Positions 34,851-43,528 of a stretch of 64,000 nt of DNA are shown in pieces. The notes beneath the pieces were generated by a model. It worked only from the letters and a program-made list of their open reading frames with translations. It was not told where the DNA came from and searched no databases. The DNA comes from Sinorhizobium sp. A49. GTDB taxonomy: Bacteria > Pseudomonadota > Alphaproteobacteria > Rhizobiales > Rhizobiaceae. The position numbers and the translations under genes were made by a program. The stretch is from positions 62,001-126,000 of the forward strand of contig NZ_MUNW01000049.1 of the NCBI RefSeq assembly GCF_002002725.1. The letters are read 5' to 3'. Numbering within the stretch: the stretch's first letter is position 1; every line of letters starts with the position of its first letter.

Positions 34851-35957
34851 TCAGCCACCCGTCGCCGCAGCTGCGTCAACGACGATGCCCGGCCTGACCT
34901 TGCCGACCCCCTCGGTGATGACGTTTTCGCCCTCCTTCAATCCCTTGCTCACGACCGAGAGGCCGCGAGCAGAGCGGTCAACGTCGATGCGACGCAATTC
35001 GACCTTCGAGGCGGCATCGACCACCATGACGAAGGCACCCTGCTGGTCGCGTTGCACGGCCTCTTGCGGGACTGCCAAGACATCCTGCTTGTCGGACTGT
35101 TCGAGTGTGACCCGCACCAGCGTCCCGTCGAGCAACAGTGCGTTGGGGTTGTCGAACTGCGCACGAACGGTCACCGTGTCGGTCCCCTGCGCGACGTTGC
35201 TGCCGATGAAATCGATCGTGCCCTTCAGCGGATACTCGGTGCCATTTGGCAACGTCAGCCCGACATTGGCACCGCCAGGCGTCATCCCCTTCAGCACGCG
35301 TTCCCGATAGGTCAGCAGCAGCGACGTGGAGACCGGAAACTCCACATAGATCGGGTCCAGCTTCGTCAAGGTGACGAGCGGACCGGTATCCGGGCCGACC
35401 AGCGCACCGACATCGGCAGTGCTCAGGCCCAGTACGCCGTCGAAGGGTGCGGTAATCTTGGTGTAGGAGAGGTTGAGGTCTGCGCTCTGCTTGCTGCCCT
35501 GCAGCTTGACGAGCTCAGCTTCCGCCTTCTTGACTTCGGCATTGGCGGTATCGACCTTGGCCTGCGAGATCGTATTGGTCGCGATCAGTTGCTGGGCTCT
35601 ATCCCGTTCGAGGACTGCGAGATCCCGCTGTGCCTCGGCTGCCTCGATCGATCCCTCGATCTCCTGCACGGCCGCTCGATAGGCGCCATCCTCGACCTGA
35701 TAGAGCTGGGTCCCGGCCGTTACTTTTTGCCCCTCCTTGAAATTCACCGCCTCCAGGAAACCGGCGACGCGGGCGCGAATATCGACCTTCTGGGTTGCGA
35801 CGACCCGACCCGTCAGATCGACGCTTTCGCGCAGGTCCACGATCCGTGCGGGCGCCACCACCACGGCGGGCGCCTGCTGTGCGTGGGCAGCCGGTGCGCT
35901 GAACATGAACGCCAGAAGGACGGAAAAGGCAGAGAAGGCGACTTTCGGCACGGTCAT
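34851..35957 (-). CDS. RND efflux periplasmic adaptor (HlyD/AcrA family)
   Basis: A 368-residue membrane fusion protein with a signal peptide ([14 protein letters not shown]). The half-lipoyl motif [20 protein letters not shown], a coiled-coil hairpin (about 105-170, rich in Ala/Glu/Lys), the second lipoyl half [15 protein letters not shown] and the beta-barrel domain all follow the AcrA order. It joins the RND pump to an outer-membrane channel. AAGGGTG precedes the ATG at 35957. It is the first gene of the operon. Confidence 0.9.
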   Translation of the reverse strand: MTVPKVAFSAFSVLLAFMFSAPAAHAQQAPAVVVAPARIVDLRESVDLTGRVVATQKVDIRARVAGFLEAVNFKEGQKVTAGTQLYQVEDGAYRAAVQEIEGSIEAAEAQRDLAVLERDRAQQLIATNTISQAKVDTANAEVKKAEAELVKLQGSKQSADLNLSYTKITAPFDGVLGLSTADVGALVGPDTGPLVTLTKLDPIYVEFPVSTSLLLTYRERVLKGMTPGGANVGLTLPNGTEYPLKGTIDFIGSNVAQGTDTVTVRAQFDNPNALLLDGTLVRVTLEQSDKQDVLAVPQEAVQRDQQGAFVMVVDAASKVELRRIDVDRSARGLSVVSKGLKEGENVITEGVGKVRPGIVVDAAAATGG

Positions 35958-36060
35958 GCGACACCCTTTCGGCAACAAGGCCAGGTTCAGTCCCACGGAG
36001 TCTGCTCAACCCGCACAGTAGTCACGAATACTCTGCCTTTGAAGCGTAAATCGCCCTTCC

Positions 36061-36071
36061 GTAACTGTTAC
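36061..36071. promoter_or_regulatory. GTAAC-T-GTTAC palindrome upstream of the RND operon
   Basis: A perfect 11-base palindrome about 100 bases before the adaptor start codon, in a 251-base gap with no regulator gene. A related half-site (ATGTTAC) follows 18 bases away. Possibly an operator for a distant TetR-type repressor. Confidence 0.35.
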
Positions 36072-36208
36072 ATCGGCGTCCGAAGGAATGTTACGCGATC
36101 CATCAATCCTGCCTGCGGCACGATCGGAATGTCGTGCTGCCTGGGAACGGGCATTGCGGCGCCGTGACCTGTCCATGGGGTAATCCGGGATATGCGCATG
36201 CCAGATGC

Positions 36209-38095
36209 TTACGTGCGTGGCATACCGGCCGGCTCAAGGAACTTGCGCAGCGCCGCGATGCGGAAGATCGCATTCGCCGCGCCATATCCGCGATATCCGC
36301 GCCGCTCGACGATCTCGAAGAAGAAGCCGCCGGAGAACGTCGGGCTGTAGAGCTGGAAATACTCGCCGTTTTCGTCCCTGTCGTAGAGGATGTTCTTTGC
36401 CTTCAGTCTTTCGGTGAAAAGCGGATCGAGCCCGAAGCGGGCTTCGAGATCGTCGTAATAATTGGGTGAGATCGCCAGCGAGACGAAGCCGCCCGCGGCA
36501 AGCGCGTCTGCTGTCGCGAAGATGTCATCCGTCGTGAAGGCCAGGTGCTGGATGCCGGAGCCGAAGGTCTCGGCGATGAAGCGTCCGGCCAGCGTGTTGC
36601 GGTTTTCGGCGCCGTTCATGGTGATGCGCAGGGAGCCGGTGGCGTTTTCCACCACCTGGCTGCGCACGATGCCCGAGGGGTCGATGATGTCGACCAACGG
36701 CGTCTTATGGGCTTCCAGCAGCGACGTGTAGAAGAGCAACCACGTCAGCAGTTCGTCGTAATGCATCGTCTGGGCGATGTGATCGATCGACAGCAACCCG
36801 GCGGATGTCGCAGCCGTGTCGTCGACCGGATCGAATTCGATGTCCCATATGCGGCCGAGGTCGCTGTGGCGATCGAGGAAGTAGACGACGCCGCCGCCGA
36901 CGCCGTGCACCGCCGGCATCTCGATCTCGCCTTCGTCCACGGGCTGGGCGAAGGTTTCAGCGCCGAGCGCCAGCGCTCTTGCATGCGCAGCCCGGGCATC
37001 GTCGACCAGAAGGCCCATCGCATAGGCCGACGTGCCGTGCACCAGATAGGACGAGTTGGCAAAGCCGCGGCTTTCCGTGTTGATCACCAGCCGGATATCG
37101 CCCTGCCGGAAGACATTGACGCTTTTCGTCTTGTGGCGTGAGGCCTTGCAAAAGCCGAGTGTGCGGATCAGCGCCTCGAGTTGCGGTGCCTCGCTTTCGT
37201 CGATGGTGAATTCGATGAAGGCGATGCCCTCGACGCCCGATCGCGGCGGCATGTCGGGAACGGGAAGCGCGATATCAGGCTCTGTCCGCCGCACCTGGTC
37301 GCCGAGATAGAGCAGAGAGCGTTGGCCGTCGACGGAGATGGCCGTCGCTGAGCCGCCGCGAAACTGATCGTTGAAGATCTCAAGCGAAAGATAGTCGTCA
37401 TAGCCGGTGGCCGCCACCGCCCGCATGAACTCGAGGACGGGCAGATCGCCTTCGCCCGGCATGTTGCGGAAATGTCGGCTCCAATAAAGCAGGTCCATGT
37501 CGATCAGCGGCGCGTCGGCCAGCTGGATGATGAAGATCTTCTCCTTGGGTATCGAGCGGATGGAATTGACGTCGATCTTGCGCGCCAGCGTGTGGAAGCT
37601 GTCGAGAATGACGCCGACATTGGCGTGGTCGGCGCGGCGCACCACCTCCCAGGCGTCGCGGTGGTCGTTGATGTGGCGTCCCCAGGCGAGTGCTTCATAT
37701 CCGACGCGCAAGCCCCTTCTGGCCGCCCGTTCGCCCAGCTCGCGAAAGTCGGCGGCGGCCCGGTCGAGACCGCCGAGTGCGGCGGGGGACACGTTGGAAC
37801 AGACCAAGACAAGGTCGGTCCCCATCTCCTGCATCAGGTCGAACTTTCGCTCGGCCCGGTCGAACGTCCGGCTTCTCAGCGGCTCCGGCATGCCCTCGAA
37901 ATCGCGGAACGGCTGGAACAGGGAAATCTCCAGGCCATAGTCACGCACCATCTGCCCGACCTGGCGCGGGCTCTCGTCGAAGACGAGAAAGTCGTTCTCG
38001 AAAATCTCGACGCCGTCGAAGCCGGCCCTGGCTATCGCCTCCAGCTTGCTGCGCAGGTCGCCGCTCAAGGAGACGGTGGCGATCGAGGTCTTCAT
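36209..38095 (-). CDS. quiC: 3-dehydroshikimate dehydratase fused to an HPPD-like domain (QuiC type)
   Basis: A 628-residue fusion. Residues 1-280 are a xylose-isomerase-like TIM barrel with the four metal ligands of bacterial 3-dehydroshikimate dehydratases: Glu in VGYEALAWG, Asp in GVILDSFHTL, Gln in FIIQLADAP and Glu in LSLEIFNDQF. Residues 290-610 are a vicinal-oxygen-chelate pair like 4-hydroxyphenylpyruvate dioxygenase, with SIDHIAQ, IQHLAF and FFFEIV as possible metal ligands. The architecture matches Pseudomonas QuiC1. It turns 3-dehydroshikimate into protocatechuate; the role of the C-terminal domain is unclear. Last gene of the TRAP/shikimate operon. Confidence 0.9.
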   Translation of the reverse strand: MKTSIATVSLSGDLRSKLEAIARAGFDGVEIFENDFLVFDESPRQVGQMVRDYGLEISLFQPFRDFEGMPEPLRSRTFDRAERKFDLMQEMGTDLVLVCSNVSPAALGGLDRAAADFRELGERAARRGLRVGYEALAWGRHINDHRDAWEVVRRADHANVGVILDSFHTLARKIDVNSIRSIPKEKIFIIQLADAPLIDMDLLYWSRHFRNMPGEGDLPVLEFMRAVAATGYDDYLSLEIFNDQFRGGSATAISVDGQRSLLYLGDQVRRTEPDIALPVPDMPPRSGVEGIAFIEFTIDESEAPQLEALIRTLGFCKASRHKTKSVNVFRQGDIRLVINTESRGFANSSYLVHGTSAYAMGLLVDDARAAHARALALGAETFAQPVDEGEIEMPAVHGVGGGVVYFLDRHSDLGRIWDIEFDPVDDTAATSAGLLSIDHIAQTMHYDELLTWLLFYTSLLEAHKTPLVDIIDPSGIVRSQVVENATGSLRITMNGAENRNTLAGRFIAETFGSGIQHLAFTTDDIFATADALAAGGFVSLAISPNYYDDLEARFGLDPLFTERLKAKNILYDRDENGEYFQLYSPTFSGGFFFEIVERRGYRGYGAANAIFRIAALRKFLEPAGMPRT

Positions 38096-38120
38096 GCGTG
38101 TCTCCTACGTTGCCCTGTCG

Positions 38121-38999
38121 TCAGGCGGTCAGAGCGTTGAAATGGGCAAGCATGCGCGTGGCATCCGGCTCACGGCCGGTAAACAGGCGAAAGGCGCCGA
38201 CAGCCTGAAACACCGCCATGCCGCCGCCGTCGAGCGTCTTGCAGCCGCGCCGCCTGGCTTCTGCCAGAAGGCCGGTTTCCAGTGGGAAATAGACGACCTC
38301 GGCCACCCAGTGGCGCTGATCGAGCAGCTCGGCCGGAAGCGGCAATCCGGGATATTTCGCCATGCCGGTCGGTGTCGCGTGGATAAGGCCGTCTGCCGCT
38401 TGCATCGCCCGGGGAAGGTCGGTGCCAGCAACGATCTGCGCCTGCGGAAACAGCGCCGACATGCTAGACGCCAGCGCTTCTGCGCGCTCCGCTTCCCGAT
38501 CAAAAACCGCAAGAGAATTTAGCCCCAACGTCAGCATCGCATAGGCCGTAGCAACGCCGGCGCCGCCGGCGCCAAGTTGAACCGCATGCGACAGCCCGAC
38601 ATCGGGCAAGCCGCGGCGAAAGCTCTCGGCGAAACCCCACCAGTCGGTGTTGTGGCCGATGCGACGCCCCTCCTCGAGCACCACAGTGTTCACGGCACCG
38701 AGATCTCGGGCCTCGTTGGACAGTTCGTCGAGAAAAGGGATGACCAGTTGCTTGCACGGATGCGTGATGTTCAATCCGCAAAGGCCCCGCTGTTCGGCCT
38801 CCCGCAGCAGCTGCGGCAGGTCATCGGGGCTGGCGCCACGTTGGCTGAGGTCGATCAGTTCGTATTCGTATGCCAGGCCCTGCGCGGCACCTTCGCGCAT
38901 GTGCATCGCCGGCGTGAGCGAGGCTTGAATGCCGGCGCCGATCAATCCGGCTTTCAACGGTCTGAGAAGGGTCTCGGTCATCTCGACGGCTTTCATCAT
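38121..38999 (-). CDS. Shikimate dehydrogenase (catabolic paralogue)
   Basis: A 292-residue AroE-family enzyme. The substrate domain has GLNITHPCKQLVIPFLD (catalytic Lys) and GHNTDWWGF (catalytic Asp); the cofactor domain has LGAGGAGVATAYAML and FDREAERAEAL. Asp at the end of the second strand favours NAD+ over NADP+, as in catabolic shikimate/quinate dehydrogenases. It sits between the TRAP binding-protein gene and quiC, so its task is to oxidise imported shikimate (or quinate) to the 3-dehydro form. Two adjacent ATGs open the frame; ATG 38981 is another choice. Confidence 0.87.
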   Translation of the reverse strand: MMKAVEMTETLLRPLKAGLIGAGIQASLTPAMHMREGAAQGLAYEYELIDLSQRGASPDDLPQLLREAEQRGLCGLNITHPCKQLVIPFLDELSNEARDLGAVNTVVLEEGRRIGHNTDWWGFAESFRRGLPDVGLSHAVQLGAGGAGVATAYAMLTLGLNSLAVFDREAERAEALASSMSALFPQAQIVAGTDLPRAMQAADGLIHATPTGMAKYPGLPLPAELLDQRHWVAEVVYFPLETGLLAEARRRGCKTLDGGGMAVFQAVGAFRLFTGREPDATRMLAHFNALTA

Positions 39000-39009
39000 G
39001 GGATGGGTT

Positions 39010-39036
39010 GCCGGCCCGCCGTCACAGCGGGCCGGC
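39010..39036 (-). terminator. Hairpin after the TRAP binding-protein gene
   Basis: GCCGGCCCGC and GCGGGCCGGC form a perfect 10-bp stem around a 7-base loop in the 44-base gap between dctP and the dehydrogenase gene. No T-tract. It probably stabilises the dctP message or partly attenuates downstream expression. Confidence 0.55.
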
Positions 39037-39043
39037 GGCAGGC

Positions 39044-40060
39044 TTACTGGCCGCGAAGCGTCTGAAGCTCCTTGAAGAGCGCTGCGACGGTATCGGGACC
39101 GATTTCGGCGCTGAACTTCTCGACCATCGGCTTGACCGCGTCGCGCAGCTTCTGGGTTTCCTCGGGCGACAGTTCGCTCACTTCCATGCCGGTCGCCTTG
39201 ATGTCGGCGATCGCCTTGGCGTCGAACTCGCGCGAGACCTGGCGCTGGTAGTCACGCGCCTCGGTGGCCGCGGTCTGCAGCACGGCCTTCTCCTCGTCGT
39301 TGAGGCCGTCCCAGAACTTCTTGCTGATGAGCACGATCTGCGGATTGTACTGGTGACGGGTCACCGTCATGTACTTCTGCACTTCATAGAATTTGGCATT
39401 GAGAATGTTGGCGGCGGGATTTTCCTGGCCGTCGACCGTGCCGGTTTCGAGCGCTGTATAAAGCTCGGTGTAGGGCAGCGGCACGGCATTGGCGCCGAGA
39501 TTGTTGAAGAGCTCGATCGGGATCGGCGACTGGATCGTGCGGATCTTCAGACCCTTGATGTCCTCAAGCTTGGTGACAGGGTGGCGGTTGTTGGTGAGGT
39601 TGCGGAAACCCAGCTCCCAATAGCCGAGACCGACAAGGCCGGTAGCGGGCAACAGTTCTGTCAGGCTGGTGCCGAAGGGGCCGTCCATGACCTTGTCGGC
39701 CTCTTCGCCATTGTTGAACAGGAAGGGCAGGTCAACGGCGCCGAACTGCTTGACGTTGCTTGCCAGGATGCCGGCATTCAGAACCGTCATTTCGATGACG
39801 CCGCCCTGCAGCGCCGAGACGGTCTGGACGTCGCCGCCGAGCACGCCGCCCGGAAACAGCTTGACCTCGATCTTGCCGCCGCTCTTGTCCTTCACCAGCT
39901 CGGCGAATTTCTCCATGCCCATAACCTGGGGATGGCCCTTGTTGTTGGCGGCGGCGAATTTCAGCTGCTGCTCGCGGATTTCGGCGAGTGCCGGGCTTGC
40001 CGCCATCAGCGCTACTGGTAGTGCAACGCCAAGCGCCATTTTCATCAGTTTGTCGAACAT
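39044..40060 (-). CDS. dctP: TRAP transporter substrate-binding protein DctP
   Basis: A 338-residue periplasmic protein with a signal peptide (VALPVALMAASPALA). It has the DctP landmarks: the N-terminal FAAANNKGHPQVMGMEKFAE, the carboxylate-binding Arg in GLKIRTIQSPIPIELFNNLG, and the ELYTALETGTVDGQENP segment. It captures an organic acid and hands it to DctQM. Operon context points to shikimate or quinate. It follows dctM, and a hairpin follows it. Confidence 0.92.
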   Translation of the reverse strand: MFDKLMKMALGVALPVALMAASPALAEIREQQLKFAAANNKGHPQVMGMEKFAELVKDKSGGKIEVKLFPGGVLGGDVQTVSALQGGVIEMTVLNAGILASNVKQFGAVDLPFLFNNGEEADKVMDGPFGTSLTELLPATGLVGLGYWELGFRNLTNNRHPVTKLEDIKGLKIRTIQSPIPIELFNNLGANAVPLPYTELYTALETGTVDGQENPAANILNAKFYEVQKYMTVTRHQYNPQIVLISKKFWDGLNDEEKAVLQTAATEARDYQRQVSREFDAKAIADIKATGMEVSELSPEETQKLRDAVKPMVEKFSAEIGPDTVAALFKELQTLRGQ

Positions 40061-40128
40061 ATTTCCCTCCCAGGTTTGGCCGGTTTCTCCCTCCGGCCGG
40101 TTGAACTTTGCATGCGTTTTCTTCGGGT

Positions 40129-41409
40129 CTATCGCGCAAACCAGGAGACCGGCACGGTCACCAGTTGCGGGAACAGCACGAGCAGAAGCAGAACGGCCAG
40201 TTCGGCGATGAGGAAGGGCATGACGCCCCTCATCAGGTCTTCCATCTTCAGCTTTGAAACGCCGCAGATGACGTTGAGCACCGTGCCGACGGGCGGCGTG
40301 ATCAGGCCGATCGAGTTGTTGATGATGAACAGCACGCCGAAATAGACAGGATCGATGCCGGCCTGCTTGATGATCGGCATCAGCACCGGCGTCATGATCA
40401 GGATGGTCGGGGTCATGTCCATGGCGGTGCCGACGACGACGACGAGCGCCATGATCGCCAACAGCAGCAGCGTCTGGTTGTCCATCAGCGGTTCGACGAG
40501 GGCGGCGAGGTCGCCGGGTACGTCGGCAACCGTGATCAGCCAGGCAGAGACGGCAGAGCAGGCAACCAGGAACATGACGATCGATGTTATCTTCGCCGCG
40601 GCCACGAAGACGTGGAACAGCTTGGCCGGCGGCAGTTCGCGATAGATCACCATCGAAACGAACAGCGAATAGACGGCGGCAACGACACCGGCTTCCGTCG
40701 GTGTGAACACGCCGAACTTCAAGCCGACGATGATGATCACAGGCAGGAACAGCGCCCAGAGGCTGTCGATGAAGGTCTTCATCCTGACCGCGCCGCTCTG
40801 GCGCGGCGGCAACTGATGCTGCTCCTTGCGCGATACGATCAGCCAGGTCACGCAGAGAGCTGCTGCGATCATCAGCCCGGGGAAAATGCCGGCCAGGAAA
40901 AGCTTGGTGATCGAGACGCCGCCGACGACGCCGTAAAGGATGAAGCCGATCGACGGCGGAATGATCGGGCCGATGATCGAGGCAGAAGCCAGCAGCCCGC
41001 CGGCGCGGGCCGGGTCGTGGCCGGATTTCAGCATCATCGGCAAGAGAAGCGCGCCAAGCGCTGCAGCATCGGCAACGGCCGAGCCGGAGAGGCTCGCCAT
41101 GATGCAGGCGGCGAAGATGGCAACGAAGCCGAGGCCGCCGCGGATATGGCCTACCATCGCCATCGCCAGATTGACGATGCGGCGCGACAGGCCGCCGGTG
41201 TTCATCACTTCGCCGGCGAGCATGAAGAACGGCACGGCCATGAGCGGGAAGCTGTCGGCGCCGTTCAGCACGTTCTGAGCGACGATCTGGGCGTCGTAGA
41301 GGCCGAGATACATCATCAGCGCGACGCCGGTGATGATCAGGGCGAAGGCGATCGGCACGCCAAGCGCCATCGGGCCAAGCAGAGCGCCGAGAAAAATCGT
41401 AACGGTCAT
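40129..41409 (-). CDS. dctM: TRAP transporter large permease DctM
   Basis: A 426-residue membrane protein with about twelve spans; ADAAALGALLLPMMLKSGHDPARAGGLLASASIIGPIIPPSI in pattern is the family signature, and PVGTVLNVICGVSKLKMED closes the second repeat. It couples substrate movement to the sodium gradient. GAGGAG lies 7 bases before the ATG at 41409, which begins MTVTIFLGALLGP; the frame is open further upstream without support. It starts 10 bases after the dctQ stop. Confidence 0.92.
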   Translation of the reverse strand: MTVTIFLGALLGPMALGVPIAFALIITGVALMMYLGLYDAQIVAQNVLNGADSFPLMAVPFFMLAGEVMNTGGLSRRIVNLAMAMVGHIRGGLGFVAIFAACIMASLSGSAVADAAALGALLLPMMLKSGHDPARAGGLLASASIIGPIIPPSIGFILYGVVGGVSITKLFLAGIFPGLMIAAALCVTWLIVSRKEQHQLPPRQSGAVRMKTFIDSLWALFLPVIIIVGLKFGVFTPTEAGVVAAVYSLFVSMVIYRELPPAKLFHVFVAAAKITSIVMFLVACSAVSAWLITVADVPGDLAALVEPLMDNQTLLLLAIMALVVVVGTAMDMTPTILIMTPVLMPIIKQAGIDPVYFGVLFIINNSIGLITPPVGTVLNVICGVSKLKMEDLMRGVMPFLIAELAVLLLLVLFPQLVTVPVSWFAR

Positions 41410-41419
41410 CGGTCTCTCC

Positions 41420-41983
41420 TCAGGGCTTGGCGACGGGGTGCGCGAGGGAAGGTACCGGATGCTCGTCGAGGACGGCCTGATCCTCGCTGTCGCGCACCAA
41501 CTCGGCCGTCGCCACGTCAATGCGGCCGGTGAGGATGCAGAACATGTCCCAGAGGATGATCAGGAAGGCGGGAATGCCGAAGGCAAGGCCGGCGCCGTAG
41601 AAGAAGCCCATGGAAATGCCGGTGGCCGGTGCCGCGACATGCAGGTTGATCAGCGTCTGCGTCCAGCTGCCGCTGATGATCAGCCAGGTTGCGCCCAGCA
41701 TCAGCGCCTGGCCGCAGAGGATTGCGACCTTTGCTCCGTTCGGCGGCAGCCGGCGCAGAAGCGAATCGACGCCGAGATGGGCGTGTTCGCGCATGGCAAC
41801 GACCGCGCCGAGGAACGTCAGCCAGATGAAGAAGATGCGCGACAGCTCTTCAGAGTAGGTGATGCCGGTATTGAAGGCGTAGCGCAATACGACATTGCCG
41901 AAGACGAGCACGACCATGCCCGCGAGCAGAAGCGCGATGGCGACCTTCAAAATCAGAAAGCAGAATTCGATTATCCTCACCAT
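41420..41983 (-). CDS. dctQ: TRAP transporter small permease DctQ
   Basis: A 187-residue protein with four membrane spans: IIEFCFLILKVAIALLLAGM, ELSRIFFIWLTFLGAVVAMR with the DctQ signature, VAILCGQALMLGATWLII, and the last before FCILTG. It forms the membrane unit with DctM. It is the first gene of the minus-strand shikimate-type operon. A strong -35 hexamer and a palindrome lie about 130-145 bases upstream. Confidence 0.9.
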   Translation of the reverse strand: MVRIIEFCFLILKVAIALLLAGMVVLVFGNVVLRYAFNTGITYSEELSRIFFIWLTFLGAVVAMREHAHLGVDSLLRRLPPNGAKVAILCGQALMLGATWLIISGSWTQTLINLHVAAPATGISMGFFYGAGLAFGIPAFLIILWDMFCILTGRIDVATAELVRDSEDQAVLDEHPVPSLAHPVAKP

Positions 41984-42109
41984 TTCGCTCCTCCCAGGCG
42001 ATCTGCCGCGTCTTGCGGCCTGTGACGTCCGTCATCGGTCAGGACATCCAAGTGTGCAAGGCTGACATGCCGATCTCTCCTCCAAGCGACCGAATGCCTT
42101 CTCAAAATG

Positions 42110-42131
42110 TACTAACTAGTTCGAATGTCAA
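42110..42131 (-). promoter_or_regulatory. TTGACA promoter element with embedded AACTAGTT palindrome
   Basis: On the minus strand a perfect -35 (TTGACA) is followed directly by CGAACTAGTTAG, whose 8-base core AACTAGTT is a perfect palindrome, placed where the -35/-10 spacer would be. It is 127 or more bases upstream of dctQ and divergent from the TetR gene, so repressor binding there would block both promoters. Confidence 0.5.
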
Positions 42132-42262
42132 GCGGCATGTCTTGAAAGAAACCGGCAAGCCCAATAAGACTTGAGGAGGGACGCGGAGTGGAGCCGCAAA
42201 CCCGGGAGCGACGGCTGCAGCCGTTTCGTGTTGAAAATCAAAGGCGGAGGAAGCGACGGGGC

Positions 42263-42901
42263 ATGGCGGCGCGAGCAGAGAACGGACGCAAGAACGATCC
42301 ACAGCGCACGAAGGAGGACATCCTCATCGTCGCGACGGACGAGTTCGCGACCCATGGTCTGGCTGGCGCCCGCGTCGACGCGATCGCCGAAAAGACCCGA
42401 ACCTCCAAGCGGATGATCTATTATTATTTCGAGAGCAAGGAGGGGCTCTATCTCTCGGTGCTCGAGCGGTCCTACCGCAAGATCCGTACGCTGGAGGCCG
42501 ACCTGCAGTTGTCGAGCCTCGCACCCGAGGCGGCGTTGCGGACGCTGATCTCAACCACCTTCGACCACGATCAGGCCAACCCGGAATTCGTGCGGCTGGT
42601 CAGCATCGAGAACATCCATCACGCTGCCCACATGATGCGCTCGGAGGCGATCCGCGATCTCAATGTGTCGGTCATCGAGACTATCGCGGGCATTCTGGAG
42701 CGCGGTGTCGCCGAAGGCGTGTTCCAGCGCACGGCCGATCCGATCGACGTGCACATGCTGATCAGCGCCTTCTGCTTCTTCCGCGTCTCCAACCGCTACA
42801 CCTTCGGCACGATCTTTCGCCGCGACCTTTCCGAGCCGGAGACGATGCAGCGACACAAGGGCCTGATCGCCGATGCCGTGCTGAGCTATCTCAAGAGCTA
42901 G
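42263..42901 (+). CDS. TetR-family transcriptional regulator
   Basis: A 212-residue regulator. The helix-turn-helix domain (about 15-65) reads TKEDILIVATDEFATHGLAGARVDAIAEKTRTSKRMIYYYF in pattern, typical TetR, with the ligand-binding helical domain after residue 75. The ATG at 42263 has GGAGG about 12 bases upstream and is preferred over a GTG 75 bases earlier. It is divergent from the TRAP/shikimate operon and is the obvious candidate for its repressor, with shikimate, quinate or an intermediate as inducer. Confidence 0.87.
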   Translation: MAARAENGRKNDPQRTKEDILIVATDEFATHGLAGARVDAIAEKTRTSKRMIYYYFESKEGLYLSVLERSYRKIRTLEADLQLSSLAPEAALRTLISTTFDHDQANPEFVRLVSIENIHHAAHMMRSEAIRDLNVSVIETIAGILERGVAEGVFQRTADPIDVHMLISAFCFFRVSNRYTFGTIFRRDLSEPETMQRHKGLIADAVLSYLKS

Positions 42902-42913
42902 GGACAGCCCGGT

Positions 42914-43405
42914 TCAGCCGTTGCGCAGATGCTCGGTCGGCAGCGCGGTCGTATACTTGATCTGGCTGAGCGCGAAACTCGAGCGGATGCTGGAGACGCC
43001 GGGGATCGTCGTCAGGAAATCGACGACGAGCGCCTGGTATTTCATCAGATCCTCGACGACGACGCGCAGCATGTAATCGGACTCGCCGGTCATCAGGTAA
43101 CATTCGACGATCTCTGGCTTCGTCTTGATGGCGGCGCTGAAGACGTCGAGCGAGGCGCGGTCCTGCTGCTTCAGCGACACGTGCACGAAGACGTTGACGG
43201 CAAGGCCGAGCGCGAAGGCGTCGACGAGCGCGACCGAGCCCTTGATGACGCCGCTCTCCTTCAGTTCGTTGACCCGTCGCCAGCAGGGCGAGGCGGAAAG
43301 CCCGGTTGCGTCGGCAAGCTCCGCCGTGCTGATCTCGGCATTCTGCTGCAGAAGATCGAGAATACGGATGGTCGCGGCGTCGAAGCTCGGCGGTTTCTTG
43401 GGCAT
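42914..43405 (-). CDS. Lrp/AsnC-family regulator
   Basis: A 163-residue feast/famine regulator: an N-terminal helix-turn-helix (IRILDLLQQNAEISTAELADATGLSASPCWRRVNEL in pattern) and a C-terminal RAM domain (about 75-150) with VECYLMTGESDYMLRVVV. It is divergent from the 2-oxoacid dehydrogenase E1 gene, matching the layout of mdeR beside mdeB in Pseudomonas. It may respond to an amino acid such as methionine or its keto product. Confidence 0.87.
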   Translation of the reverse strand: MPKKPPSFDAATIRILDLLQQNAEISTAELADATGLSASPCWRRVNELKESGVIKGSVALVDAFALGLAVNVFVHVSLKQQDRASLDVFSAAIKTKPEIVECYLMTGESDYMLRVVVEDLMKYQALVVDFLTTIPGVSSIRSSFALSQIKYTTALPTEHLRNG

Positions 43406-43408
43406 GGA

Positions 43409-43429
43409 ATTTCCTGAAATGACGTTTCA
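43409..43429. promoter_or_regulatory. Overlapping palindromes beside the Lrp start
   Basis: ATTTC-CT-GAAAT overlaps TGAAA-N5-TTTCA directly upstream of the Lrp start codon and spans its Shine-Dalgarno. Likely an autoregulatory binding site; whether it also controls the E1 gene 100 bases away is a guess. Confidence 0.35.
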
Positions 43430-43528
43430 GCGGTGAGTATTGCCGAAAGTGGCAAGATTTCCAACAAAGATAGACCGGATATTTCGCGAGGGCGGGTGTA
43501 GCGTTTCCAGGTTCTGGGAGGAGCCGAC

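Noticed and set aside
36209-37230. A stand-alone 4-hydroxyphenylpyruvate dioxygenase gene
   Set aside because: The HPPD-like part is in the same frame as the dehydroshikimate dehydratase and is known from QuiC-type fusions; no tyrosine catabolism genes are nearby.
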